Origin: Polyangium spumosum
Lineage (GTDB): Bacteria; Myxococcota_A; Polyangia; Polyangiales; Polyangiaceae
Direction: 5' to 3'
DNA: 64,000 bases
NCBI RefSeq assembly: GCF_009649845.1
Contig: NZ_WJIE01000005.1
Coordinates: 248,001-312,000, forward strand
A program made the position numbers and the translations under genes. Below, piece after piece: positions 1-7,995 of this stretch. Each line of letters opens with the position of its first letter. Within the stretch, counting starts at the first letter, position 1. The notes under the pieces are model-generated. The model had not been told where the DNA came from. It saw only the letters and a program-made list of their open reading frames with translations, and ran no database searches.

Positions 1-1
1 C

Positions 2-442
2 TCATGCTGCCCTCCCGATGACCGGCGTGGTCACGACGAGCTTGCCGCCGAGAAGCACCTCGACCGCGACGCCCGCGGCGGCGGCGATGCGGATGGCGAG
101 CGTGCCCGTGGGGGAGCTCTTCGGGTTCGCGGCGCGGCGGAGCGTGCTCGCCGGGATCCCGGTCATGGCGGAGAGCGCGCGGAAGCTCCCGAACGCGCGG
201 CGGAGCTTGCGGATCGCGACGCGCACGTGGCGCGCTTCGTCCTCGGAGAGCATGAGCGCGCCCGACTTGCGGCGGCGCGGCGTCTCGGGTTCGGTGGGCG
301 GGCAGGGCGGATCGTTCTCTTGGCCGTATGAACCGGGCCATGACAGATCGTGCATGGGCGTGACCTCGTGCAAGCGTGGTTGCGTCAAGTCCGCCTCGGA
401 GGTCGGTAGCCCTCCGGGGCGGGCGTCTTTCGGACGACGCAC
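2..442 (-). CDS. Small helix-turn-helix protein
   Basis: The last ~75 residues carry an HTH-like stretch (RALSAMTGIPASTLRRAA) followed by a second helical segment rich in Ala and Val, as in small XRE/Cro-type DNA-binding proteins. The product is 146 aa from a GTG at 442. An ATG at 355 has a better ribosome binding site (GAGG about 8 bases upstream) and would give a 117-aa protein, so the first 29 residues may not be translated. The gene ends at the extreme left edge. It is divergent from the NUDIX gene, and two pairs of direct repeats lie in the shared upstream region, which would suit autoregulation. That function is inferred; the target is unknown. Confidence 0.6.
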   Translation of the reverse strand: MRRPKDARPGGLPTSEADLTQPRLHEVTPMHDLSWPGSYGQENDPPCPPTEPETPRRRKSGALMLSEDEARHVRVAIRKLRRAFGSFRALSAMTGIPASTLRRAANPKSSPTGTLAIRIAAAAGVAVEVLLGGKLVVTTPVIGRAA

Positions 443-469
443 ATCCTACGCGTTTCCGATCACGATTCG

Positions 470-556
470 GCCGAATGACCGCAGTTTCAGCCAAATGACT
501 GCACTACCCGCCCACGCGTCTCGAAGTCTCGTGCGACCGCCTCGAAGTCACGCGCG
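470..556. repeat. Two pairs of ~16-bp direct repeats with 20-21 bp period
   Basis: The stretch between the HTH gene and the NUDIX gene holds GCCGAATGACCGCAGT (470-485) and GCCAAATGACTGCACT (490-505), then CTCGAAGTCTCGTGCG (520-535) and CTCGAAGTCACGCGCG (541-556). Each pair is offset by 20 or 21 bp, about two helical turns, so a bound protein would meet both copies on one face of the DNA. This fits operator sites for the adjacent HTH protein. The second pair could instead be a fragment of a genome-wide 21-bp repeat. Nothing else is recognisable between 443 and 725. Confidence 0.4.
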
Positions 557-725
557 GGCGCCCCCCACCTGCGCCCCTTCGAACCCAGCCGACACGAAGA
601 CGACCCCCTGAGCCCCCGCGCCCGCACACTTCTCGCTTGACTTCCACGCCCGCTCTCCCCCTGCCCCCGCCTCCCCATCCGCCCCTCTCCTCTTGCCCGG
701 CGCGTGCTATCCGTTCGAGGCCGCC

Positions 726-1259
726 ATGCCTCTTCCTCCCGTTCAGAGACTGTCGAGCGCCATCATCGGACGGCACGGCATCTTCGACATCGTGCGCCAC
801 GAGATCGAGGGCACCGACGGTCCGCGTGTCTACTTCACGCTCCAGATGCCCGACTGGGTGTCCATCGCGGCCGTGACCACCGACGGGCGTATCGTGCTCG
901 TGCAGCAGTACCGACACGGCATCAACGAGGTCACGCTGGAGACCGCGGGCGGCATCGTGGACGAGGGCGAGACGCCCGAGCTCGCCGCGCGGCGCGAGCT
1001 CCGCGAAGAGACGGGCTTCGCGTCGAAGGACCTCGAGCCCCTCGGATGGGTGCACCCGAACCCCGCCGTGCAGAACAACCGCTGCCACCTCTTCCTCGCT
1101 CGCCGCGCCGAGGCCGCCGGCGCGCCCGCGCCGGACGAGGACGAGCACATCGAGCCCGTCGTGCTCTCCGTCGGCGAGGTGCAGAAGGCGCTCGACGAGG
1201 GCACGATCGGCCACGCGCTCGCCGTCGTCACGCTCGAGCGCGCGCTCCGACGCCTGTAG
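726..1259 (+). CDS. NUDIX hydrolase, ADP-ribose pyrophosphatase-like
   Basis: A 177-aa protein with a complete Nudix box at about residues 76-98 (G-x5-E-x7-REExxEE-x-G pattern, here GGIVDEGE followed by RELREETGF). The Glu residues that bind Mg are all present. Upstream β-strands (IAAVTTDGRIVLVQQYRHG) and length match the ADP-ribose pyrophosphatase/NudF-like branch, which splits nucleoside-diphosphate sugars to AMP plus a sugar phosphate. The exact substrate cannot be read from sequence. I chose the ATG at 726, preceded by GAGG at the right distance, over an in-frame TTG at 693. The next gene begins 16 bp downstream, so the two may be co-transcribed. Confidence 0.85.
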   Translation: MPLPPVQRLSSAIIGRHGIFDIVRHEIEGTDGPRVYFTLQMPDWVSIAAVTTDGRIVLVQQYRHGINEVTLETAGGIVDEGETPELAARRELREETGFASKDLEPLGWVHPNPAVQNNRCHLFLARRAEAAGAPAPDEDEHIEPVVLSVGEVQKALDEGTIGHALAVVTLERALRRL

Positions 1260-1275
1260 CGCTACGCTCCCGCGC

Positions 1276-1608
1276 ATGAACGGCGCGCCGGACACGAAGC
1301 AGCTCTTCGATCGGATCCTCGGCCTCGTGGAGGCGATGGAGGAGAACCAGAAGCAGAAGGTCCTCGACCTGGCGCGCCGCCTCTTGCCCCACCTCACGCC
1401 GGAGGACATCCGCAATCCCCACGATTTCCCGGACCTCGACGACCCCGACTGGCACTTCGAAGACGGGCAATTGACGGGAATTCAGTCCGTGCGGTTTGCG
1501 CTGCGGGCGCTCTCGGGCGAAGTTCTCTCTCATGGCGACCAAGGCGCGAGCCGGGCGGACGAGCTCCAAGAAGACGCAGAAAAAGCCGAACAAACAGGCG
1601 GCCGATAG
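1276..1608 (+). CDS. Conserved-looking hypothetical protein, 110 aa
   Basis: An acidic, mostly helical small protein (start MNGAPDTKQLF) without signal peptide or membrane segment. I do not recognise a family. The first ~75 residues look protein-like, with alternating charged and hydrophobic helices and a DDPDW motif. The final ~25 residues overlap the start of the Smr-domain gene by 77 bases and may be poorly constrained. It sits between the NUDIX and Smr genes with very short gaps on the same strand, so it is probably in their transcript. Function unknown. Confidence 0.5.
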   Translation: MNGAPDTKQLFDRILGLVEAMEENQKQKVLDLARRLLPHLTPEDIRNPHDFPDLDDPDWHFEDGQLTGIQSVRFALRALSGEVLSHGDQGASRADELQEDAEKAEQTGGR

Positions 1609-2341
1609 CCCGTTCTTCCGCCCGTTCGCCAAGCTCGCCGCGAAAAAAAGCAAGAAGGCCGAGAAGCCAGAGAAGGCCGAGAAGCCCGAGAAGTCTGCGT
1701 CCTCGACGAAGCAGGAGGGCAGCGCGAAGAGACAAGCCGCGCAACGTGTACCTGTACAGCCAACGGCCGAGCAGGCCGAGCCGCAGACGGGGCCGAGCGA
1801 GGCCGAGACGTTCGCGATGTACATGGCAGGCGTGCGCGCGCTCGAGGATCGCAAGGCACGCGTCCCGCGCTCCTCGACGCCGATCGAGCCGAAATCCAAG
1901 GCGCCACGCGTGACCCAGGACCTCGACGAGGGCGCTCGTCACATGCTGCACTCGCTCGTCGCCGAGGGCGTCCGCTTCGAGGTCACCGACGACGGCGAGC
2001 GCATCGAGGGGCGAAGGCTCGACGTCGATCCACGCGAGCTGCGCCGCCTTCGACGCGGCGCGTATACCGTCGACGGTCGGCTCGATCTGCACGGCATGAA
2101 CGCAGGCGAGGCGCGACGCGAGGTGGAAAAGTTCGTGCGCAAACGAAGAGCGGACGGAGATCGCGTGGTGGCTCTGATCCACGGGCGCGGCAACCACTCG
2201 CCGCGGGGGATCGGCGTGCTGCGCGGCGAGATCGCGGCCTGGCTGAGCCAGGGTCCGGTCGCCCACCATGTGGCCGCGTTCGCGTCCGCGCCCGAGGACG
2301 AGGGCGGAGCGGGAGTCGTACTCGCGCTCTTGGCACGCTGA
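1532..2341 (+). CDS. Smr-domain protein
   Basis: A 269-aa protein with a Lys/Pro/Ala-rich basic N-terminal tail (about residues 1-90) and a C-terminal Smr domain (about 180-265). The two Smr signatures are visible: LDLHG at 184-188 and HGRG at 217-220. Smr domains are nucleases or nucleic-acid-binding modules; E. coli SmrB cleaves mRNA between collided ribosomes, and MutS2 carries a related domain. The stand-alone form with a disordered basic arm fits an RNA- or DNA-binding role, but which one is not decidable here. The ATG at 1532 has only a weak purine stretch upstream. Confidence 0.8.
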   Translation: MATKARAGRTSSKKTQKKPNKQAADSPFFRPFAKLAAKKSKKAEKPEKAEKPEKSASSTKQEGSAKRQAAQRVPVQPTAEQAEPQTGPSEAETFAMYMAGVRALEDRKARVPRSSTPIEPKSKAPRVTQDLDEGARHMLHSLVAEGVRFEVTDDGERIEGRRLDVDPRELRRLRRGAYTVDGRLDLHGMNAGEARREVEKFVRKRRADGDRVVALIHGRGNHSPRGIGVLRGEIAAWLSQGPVAHHVAAFASAPEDEGGAGVVLALLAR

Positions 2342-2408
2342 CGGGATCGGGCTACTTCCTCTCCCGCGCGCCCCTCACGCGCGGACGTGGCAACGAGAGG
2401 GGCGAGGC

Positions 2409-2453
2409 ATGAAGAAGAAGCTCGGAACGACGAACCTCCGAAGGAGCGCGTGA
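2409..2453 (+). CDS. 14-codon upstream ORF coupled to ilvE
   Basis: An ATG at 2409 preceded by GAGAGGGGCGAGGC opens a 14-codon frame, MKKKLGTTNLRRSA. Its TGA overlaps the ilvE ATG (TGATG). The ribosome binding site is at least as good as that of ilvE. The peptide has three Lys, two Leu and two Arg and no run of branched-chain codons, so it is not a classic ilv attenuator peptide. Translational coupling or a small leader role is possible; chance is also possible at this length. Confidence 0.35.
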   Translation: MKKKLGTTNLRRSA

Positions 2454-3379
2454 TGGTCGACAAGCTGAAGAAGATCTGGATGGAAGGCGAGTTCGTCGAC
2501 TGGGACGACGCGAAGGTCCACATCCTGACGCACTCCTTGCACTACGGGCTCGGCGCCTTCGAAGGCATCCGGGCGTATCGCAGGGCCGACGGCGGCACGT
2601 ACGTGTTCCGCTTGAAGGAGCACATCGATCGCCTCTTCGAGACGTGCAAGCTGCTCGCGATCCAGCCCCGGTTCACGAGGCAGCAGGTCGCCGACGCGAG
2701 CGTGGAGTTCCTCCGCCAGAACGACATGCAGGAGGGTTACCTCCGGCCGCTCGTGTACATGGGCGACGGGCCGATGGGCGTCTACGCGCACGACAACCCC
2801 GTGCGCACCACGGTCGTCGGCTGGCACTGGGGCGCGTACCTCGGCAAGGGCGCGACGGAGACCGGCATCCGCGCCAAGATCTCCGCCTTCGCGCGCCACC
2901 ACATCAACGTGGGGATGCCCAAGGCGAAGATGATGGGGCAATACACGAACTCCTCGCTCGCCAAGCGCGAGGCGCGCATCGCCGGCTACAACGAGGCGAT
3001 CCTGCTCGATGCGCACGGCTACGTCAGCGAGGGCTCGGGCGAGAACATCTTCATCGTGCGCCGCGGCCGGCTCATCACGCCGCCGCTCTCGGCCTCGATC
3101 CTCGAGGGCATCACGCGCGACACGATCCTCACGCTCGCCCGCGAGGAGGGCATCCCCACGGCCGAGGAGATGATCACGCGTGATCAGCTCTACCTCGCCG
3201 AGGAGGCGTTCTTCACGGGCACGGCCGCCGAGGTCACGCCGATCCGCGAGGTCGACGATCGCACGATCGGCGAAGGCGCGGTCGGCGCGATCACGCGCAG
3301 GCTGCAGCAGCGCTTCTTCGGCATCGTGCGGGGCGAGGACAACTCGCACCCCGAGTGGCTCACGCGCGTCCCCGCCTGA
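2453..3379 (+). CDS. ilvE: Branched-chain amino acid aminotransferase
   Basis: A 308-aa fold-type IV PLP aminotransferase, the usual IlvE length. It performs the last step of Val, Leu and Ile synthesis, transferring the amino group of glutamate to the branched 2-oxo acids. The N-terminal pattern HSLHYGLGAFEGIRAY is typical of the family. The PLP-binding Lys is about residue 159 in MPKAKMMGQY, followed by SSLAKREA, and the phosphate-binding loop EGSGENIF and the ALxxITR-like ILEGITRDTI segment are present. The ATG at 2453 has AAGGAG 7 bases upstream; an in-frame GTG at 2387 would add 22 residues that do not look like IlvE. Confidence 0.93.
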   Translation: MVDKLKKIWMEGEFVDWDDAKVHILTHSLHYGLGAFEGIRAYRRADGGTYVFRLKEHIDRLFETCKLLAIQPRFTRQQVADASVEFLRQNDMQEGYLRPLVYMGDGPMGVYAHDNPVRTTVVGWHWGAYLGKGATETGIRAKISAFARHHINVGMPKAKMMGQYTNSSLAKREARIAGYNEAILLDAHGYVSEGSGENIFIVRRGRLITPPLSASILEGITRDTILTLAREEGIPTAEEMITRDQLYLAEEAFFTGTAAEVTPIREVDDRTIGEGAVGAITRRLQQRFFGIVRGEDNSHPEWLTRVPA

Positions 3380-4029
3380 CCGTGCGCGCGCCCCTCGCGC
3401 TCACCCTCGCGCTCCTCGCAGCCTGCGGAGGCGCGCCCGATCAACCCCCGACAAACCCGCCGCCGCGCCCGCTCCCCTCGGGGAGCACGAGCGCGGCCGC
3501 CGCGCCGCCCGACGCGATCGCCGCGGCCTCGTCGTTCACGACCTTCACCTCGGCGCGCTTCGACCTCGCCTTGCCGCTGCCCGAGGGCGCGTCGTTTCGT
3601 GTCGACGACCGGACCGAACGGTGGCTCGTGGCGCGGCACGACGCGACGAGCTCGGTCTTGCTCGTGCGCGCGTGGCGCGAGGACGAGACCATGAACCACG
3701 CGCGATGCGAGGCGCGCGCGCGCACCTGGCGCGACCTGCCGACCCGCGATGGAAGGCGCCTCGTCTCTGCGTCGCGCCTCGGGGTGCCCGCCGATCACGA
3801 CACGCTCGTCGAGATCCTCCTCGGCTCCGCCGCGCCGAGCGCCGGCCCCGCCGAGGGCTTCGTGCTCGCGTTCGGCGGCTGGGCCAAGCGATGTTTCGTG
3901 TACGTCTTCAGCACGCGCGACACGAGCGAGCGCGTCGTCATGGAGCGCCTCGCCGTCATGGCCTCGGGCTCCCTCGCGCGGATCCGCGTCCAGAGCGACC
4001 TCGCCCCGCGGCGCTCGTCCTCCCCCTAG
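3355..4029 (+). CDS. Putative lipoprotein
   Basis: A signal peptide (RAPLALTLALLAAC) ends in a lipobox with Cys at about residue 24, then a Pro/Ser/Ala-rich linker, then a compact ~160-residue domain of mixed α/β character with no motif I recognise. It probably sits on the outer membrane or periplasmic face. Two starts are possible: GTG at 3355, overlapping the end of ilvE, or GTG at 3382, immediately after the ilvE stop, which still leaves a complete signal peptide. It is convergent with the lipoprotein gene ending at 4026 and overlaps it by 4 bases. Confidence 0.65.
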   Translation: MAHARPRLTVRAPLALTLALLAACGGAPDQPPTNPPPRPLPSGSTSAAAAPPDAIAAASSFTTFTSARFDLALPLPEGASFRVDDRTERWLVARHDATSSVLLVRAWREDETMNHARCEARARTWRDLPTRDGRRLVSASRLGVPADHDTLVEILLGSAAPSAGPAEGFVLAFGGWAKRCFVYVFSTRDTSERVVMERLAVMASGSLARIRVQSDLAPRRSSSP

Positions 4030-4646
4030 AGCCCCGCGAACGTCTGGCAGAACTTGCTCGCCTTCGCCTCGTCCTCCACGAGGATCCACGTCCCTTGCGA
4101 GGTCTCGCCGTTCGGCGGCATGTCGAGCATCTCGGGCAGGACGAGGCAGACCACCTCGTAACGCCCCTCGATCGTGCCCGCGGCGAACGCCTCGTCCGAC
4201 GTCTCGAACTGCCCGTTGAGCTTGCCGGACGAGGTGCGCAAGGAGATCGTGCCCGGCCCGATGATCCGCGCGCCGCTCTGCGAGAGATGCGCGAGCGTCC
4301 CGCCGCCGTAGCCGTCGGAGAGCGCCACCGAGAAGGTCCCCTCGAGCAACGTCTCGGTGCTGATGTCGAACGCGACGCTGAGCCCGTAGCCTCTTCGATC
4401 CGCCGTCGAGAGCGTGACCGACGCCGTCGCCGATGGTCCGTCCGGCAGGGGCGCCCGCACCTCGATGCTCGCCGGATCGCCGCGGAAGATACGCCCGTCG
4501 GCGGTGCGGATCGTGAGGTCCTCGTTCACGACCGTCGACCGGAACGCGAACAGATCACTCACGTCACCCACCGAGCACGCCGCGCTGCTCGTGGCAACAA
4601 AGGCCGCACAGACGCGGAGCAGGAACCGGTTTTTCTCGTCCTTCAT
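4026..4646 (-). CDS. Putative lipoprotein, third gene of the metalloprotease operon
   Basis: A 206-aa protein. Residues 1-24 are a lipoprotein signal ending SSAAC. The mature part is rich in β-strand and Gly/Ser/Thr, and contains DGYGGGTLAH and a C-terminal segment with two Cys (about 167 and 200). No family recognised. The ATG at 4646 is preceded by AGAGGATACGTCG, a good ribosome binding site. It lies 17 bases downstream of the metalloprotease gene and is likely co-transcribed. An accessory, inhibitor or substrate role for that protease would be guesswork. Confidence 0.65.
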   Translation of the reverse strand: MKDEKNRFLLRVCAAFVATSSAACSVGDVSDLFAFRSTVVNEDLTIRTADGRIFRGDPASIEVRAPLPDGPSATASVTLSTADRRGYGLSVAFDISTETLLEGTFSVALSDGYGGGTLAHLSQSGARIIGPGTISLRTSSGKLNGQFETSDEAFAAGTIEGRYEVVCLVLPEMLDMPPNGETSQGTWILVEDEAKASKFCQTFAGL

Positions 4647-4663
4647 CGACGTATCCTCTGCCT

Positions 4664-5755
4664 TCAGCACCCGCAGTCGAGCACCTGGATGGTGAGCGGG
4701 TTGTGGATGACGTTGTCGCTCTCCGAGCTCTCCACGACGGCGTTGTTCGCGTCGACCTGGTGGTAGAGCCAGTACAGACCCTTCGGCGTCCCGCACGGCA
4801 CCGTGGTCGTGATGCTCGGGTGGACCTGCTTCTCCGCGTTCACCGTCGCGCCGTACCACGTGCCGAGCGTGATCCCCGTCCACGCGTGCGCGGTGGGGCT
4901 CTGCGCGATGAAGAAGCGCTGGTCCGAGGCCACGGTCTTCGTGCCCGTGTTGGCCGTGGTGAAGTGGAACGAGAACGCCTCGCCGCGGCAGCGCTGGATC
5001 GTCTTCCACGGCGCCGTGCTGCGGATCGTGCCGCTCGTCAGGCGCTGCGCGGAGGCCATCAGGTTCGTCTCGCCGAGCGAGGACGGGTAGAGAAAGCGCC
5101 CGCCCGCGGCGTCGTCCGGCATCGGCTGCGCGAACATGGCGCTCGGCCCGCCGCCGAGCGGGACGGGCGGCGAGGGGCGCATGACCGTGAAGTCGAACGT
5201 GTGGTTGTCCGGGCCGCCCGCGGACGTGATCGAGAGGCCGTGCGCGTGACCGAGCTCGTGCAGGAACGTGGACCGGCCCGTCCGCGTGGGGCTGTAGGGA
5301 CAGGCGCCCGAGGCGAACGCCTCGTCGGGGTTGTCGAAGCTCTGCGTCGAGAGGTTCGCGAGCAGGATGTTGACCTCTTCGATCCGATCGCAGCTCCGCA
5401 CGACCACCGTCGTCCCGAGCGAGCCGTCGATGCTCGACGCCTCCACGAGCGCGACGTCGTTCCACCCGTCGTCGAGGTCGACGAAGCAGTGGTTCGTGGA
5501 CCAGGAGCCGTAGTGGTAGACGGCGTCCTGCATGCCGCCGATGCCGCGCCACTGCCCGATCGACGCGGCGTAGGCCTTCGCCTGGCTCGAGCCCGAGGGG
5601 ATGCTGCAGAGGTTCTGCACGAGCCCGAACGACGACTTCCAGCGGACGTTCTTGCCGTTGCACGTGAGGTACCGGAACGACTCGGCCCGGCTCGTGAGCG
5701 TCATGCAGACGAGGAGCACGCACGCCGCGACGAGCAGGAGCGGGACACGCGTCAC
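4664..5755 (-). CDS. Secreted zinc metalloprotease (metzincin-like)
   Basis: A 363-aa exported protein. The signal segment is VTRVPLLLVAACVLLVCM. The core holds FLHELGHAHGLSI, the HExxHxxG zinc motif of metzincins/matrixin-like proteases, with a Met downstream in FTVMRPS that could be the Met-turn. The C-terminal ~90 residues (from about QVHPSITTTVPCG) look like a CARDB/Ig-like β-domain with three Cys, probably for substrate or surface binding. The GTG start at 5755 has GGAGGTGCCCC upstream and overlaps the preceding stop in GTGA, so translation is coupled. The family's usual third His is replaced by a longer loop with GGPDNH, whose His may serve. Confidence 0.75.
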   Translation of the reverse strand: MTRVPLLLVAACVLLVCMTLTSRAESFRYLTCNGKNVRWKSSFGLVQNLCSIPSGSSQAKAYAASIGQWRGIGGMQDAVYHYGSWSTNHCFVDLDDGWNDVALVEASSIDGSLGTTVVVRSCDRIEEVNILLANLSTQSFDNPDEAFASGACPYSPTRTGRSTFLHELGHAHGLSITSAGGPDNHTFDFTVMRPSPPVPLGGGPSAMFAQPMPDDAAGGRFLYPSSLGETNLMASAQRLTSGTIRSTAPWKTIQRCRGEAFSFHFTTANTGTKTVASDQRFFIAQSPTAHAWTGITLGTWYGATVNAEKQVHPSITTTVPCGTPKGLYWLYHQVDANNAVVESSESDNVIHNPLTIQVLDCGC

Positions 5756-6603
5756 GGGGCACCTCCGTCGTCCGTGCAAACGTCGAGCTCCTTGCTCGTC
5801 GTGTCCGAGACACCCACGGGCGGAGCAAAACACGCGAGCAGGTCGTCCGTGCTCGCGGCGCTCTCCGTGGGCGTCGGCGCGCGCCAGGTGTTCACGCGGC
5901 CCCACGGCCCGGCCGACATCGGCGCGGGCGAGAACGAGCCACGTGGCCACGCGCCCGTCGCGCGCGCGAACGTGCGCAGCGCCTCGGCGAGCTCCTCGGG
6001 GTCGAGGGCGCGATCGACGTCGGCCTCGGTGATCCAGGTGGCGCGCCGCGGCGGCGTCGAAGGATCGAGCGGGCCGCTCGGCCGCGTCCAGAAGAGCGGC
6101 CCGGTGAGGACCTCCTCCGCGCCCACGCCGACGACGAGGCGCCCGTAGGCATCCACGAGCGCTCGCTTCGCGCCGAGCGTCTCCAGGGAGAAGACGTGAC
6201 CGAAGGCGATCGGCGAGAGCGTCCACTCGGTGCTCCGCAGGAACAGGAAGTAACGTTTGCCCGGGGCGAGCTCCGGCACGTGCGTGGCGATGATCTCCCT
6301 CCCGTCGGGGAGGTAACCTCCGAACGAGCGGATCTCGACGGAGCTCGGTGTCGACGGGCCGAGCGAGCCCAGGTGGACGGACACGTTCGTCAGGGTCGCG
6401 ACCGTGCGCGGCCCTTCGACCTCGTCGAACCGGAAGCTCACGTCGGTGACGTCACCTTCGATCACGGCGGAGGTTTGTCGGAGCACCGCGGCGAGCGTGT
6501 CCGCGGGCGACGGGAGCGGTGCTGCGTGGGCCCCGCGGGCCCCGAGGGATGCGCAGACGATCACGATCAAACGAGCGACGAAACTCGGACGGATGGATCG
6601 CAT
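5752..6603 (-). CDS. Secreted protein of unknown function, first gene of the metalloprotease operon
   Basis: A 283-aa protein with a clear signal peptide (RLIVIVCASLGARGAHA) and no lipobox. The region about 35-150 is a β-rich module (SAVIEGDVTDVSFRF, then GKRYFLFLR) like small secreted domains often found beside metalloproteases in myxobacteria. I cannot name it. The ATG at 6603 has GGAGGAG 6 bases upstream, a perfect ribosome binding site. Its stop overlaps the protease start by 4 bases. The pairing suggests a function linked to the protease, perhaps a chaperone, inhibitor or co-secreted partner; this is inference from position only. Confidence 0.7.
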   Translation of the reverse strand: MRSIRPSFVARLIVIVCASLGARGAHAAPLPSPADTLAAVLRQTSAVIEGDVTDVSFRFDEVEGPRTVATLTNVSVHLGSLGPSTPSSVEIRSFGGYLPDGREIIATHVPELAPGKRYFLFLRSTEWTLSPIAFGHVFSLETLGAKRALVDAYGRLVVGVGAEEVLTGPLFWTRPSGPLDPSTPPRRATWITEADVDRALDPEELAEALRTFARATGAWPRGSFSPAPMSAGPWGRVNTWRAPTPTESAASTDDLLACFAPPVGVSDTTSKELDVCTDDGGAP

Positions 6604-7105
6604 CGGATCTCCTCCGGCGGATGGGTCTTTCTCGACGCGGCGGCGCGACCGGGCCGGGACGAACTTGGTCCCGACGAACGCGAACGATCTGGCGCATCGG
6701 GAATAAGCGAGCCATCGGGACATCAGGGCCGAGTGGAGGAGGCGCTCCCCGGCTCTGTCGGGAAAGGGATGTACGCGGCCATGATCGGCGCGATCCCGCG
6801 AGGGATCGCGGGTCCGCCCGGTTTGTCTCCCTGGAGGCTGGTTTGTCCTCCTGGATGACTTTGGTTTGTCCTGCGCGCGTGCCGCCTGCGAGGCAGATCA
6901 CGGGTCGGGCGTGGACCGGAACCGTCAGGCAGGGGGCGGCCCGACTCTCCGAAGAGAGAATCCCTACATGGGGGGCGGAGAGCTCGGGATCTGCCCAGGG
7001 CTTTTGGTGGAATGGACTTTCGCGGGAGGGGCGACCTCGCTACGGTGCAAGAGAAAGCTCGTCCCAGGGACGTATTTCCCCCTGGGATCCACCGGGGAGA
7101 ACGTC
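6604..7105. other. 502-bp divergent intergenic region with a GGTTTGTC triplet repeat
   Basis: This region separates the leftward protease operon from the rightward OmpA-like lipoprotein gene and should hold both promoters. The only structure I see is three copies of GGTTTGTC beginning at 6820, 6840 and 6863. The first two continue as CTCCTGG-like sequence (GGTTTGTCTCCCTGGA, GGTTTGTCCTCCTGGA), giving 20- and 23-bp spacing. No convincing -35/-10 pair or small gene was found. Confidence 0.35.
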
Positions 7106-7960
7106 ATGAACGTGCGCATCTTTGCTGCCTCCACGCTCGCCGCTTCGCTCGCCCTGAGCGGCTGCGGTTACTCCGAGGAAGAGTGGCAGGCGCAGCTCGA
7201 CAAGTACAACCAGCTGCTGGCCGACAAGAACGCGAGCGACGCGGCCGCGGCGAACGCGCAGAAGAAGCTCGCGGCGGAGCTCGCGGCGGAGCAGGCGAAG
7301 GCCGCGGACCTGACGAAGAAGCTGTCGGACGCCGGGGTCGACATCAGCAAGCTGAGCGAGAGCCTGCAGGCGTCGGCGACGAAGGTCTCGGCGCTGAGCT
7401 CGACGCTCGAGGAGCGCGAGAAGGCGCTCGCGGAGTACAAGGCGCGCGCCAAGCAGCTCGAGCAGATCAAGGCTCGCTTCGAGATGCTGCGCAAGAAGCT
7501 CGACGAGCTCACGAAGCTCGGCCTCGCGGTGAACATCCGCAAGAACCGCATGGTGATCTCGCTCCCGGGCGACGTGCTCTTCGACTCGGGCCGCGAGACG
7601 CTGAAGAAAGAGGGTCAGGAGATCCTCGTGAAGGTCGCGAACATCATCAAGAACGACGCCTCGTTGCTCGGCCGCGACTACCAGGTCGCGGGGCACACGG
7701 ACAACAAGCCCCTCGCGGGCGGCATCTTCCGCGACAACTGGGGCCTGTCGCTCATGCGCGCGCGCGAGGTGTTGCTCTACCTGGTGAGCCAGAAGGGCGG
7801 CAACATGCCGAGCTCGAGGTGGAGCGCCGCCGGCTTCGGCGACACGGACCCGATCGCCTCGAACGACACGGACGACGGCCGCCAGAAGAACCGCCGCTGT
7901 GATCTGATCGTGGTGCCGAGCGTCGAGGAGATGCTCGACCTCAAGGCGATCACGCAGTAA
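7106..7960 (+). CDS. OmpA-family lipoprotein with coiled-coil stalk
   Basis: A 284-aa lipoprotein. Residues 1-20 are the signal ending LALSGC, about 30-150 is a long Ala/Lys/Glu-rich coiled coil, and about 165-280 is an OmpA/MotB-type peptidoglycan-binding domain (DVLFDSG, VAGHTDNKPL, LSLMRAREV and GFGDTDPIASN segments). The expected role is tethering the outer membrane to the cell wall, with the coiled coil as spacer. The ATG at 7106 has GGGGAGA upstream. It is transcribed alone and converges with the Kazal-type lipoprotein gene. Confidence 0.88.
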   Translation: MNVRIFAASTLAASLALSGCGYSEEEWQAQLDKYNQLLADKNASDAAAANAQKKLAAELAAEQAKAADLTKKLSDAGVDISKLSESLQASATKVSALSSTLEEREKALAEYKARAKQLEQIKARFEMLRKKLDELTKLGLAVNIRKNRMVISLPGDVLFDSGRETLKKEGQEILVKVANIIKNDASLLGRDYQVAGHTDNKPLAGGIFRDNWGLSLMRAREVLLYLVSQKGGNMPSSRWSAAGFGDTDPIASNDTDDGRQKNRRCDLIVVPSVEEMLDLKAITQ

Positions 7961-7995
7961 CGCACCCCCGCCTCGCGGCCCCCCCTCGGCCCTCC

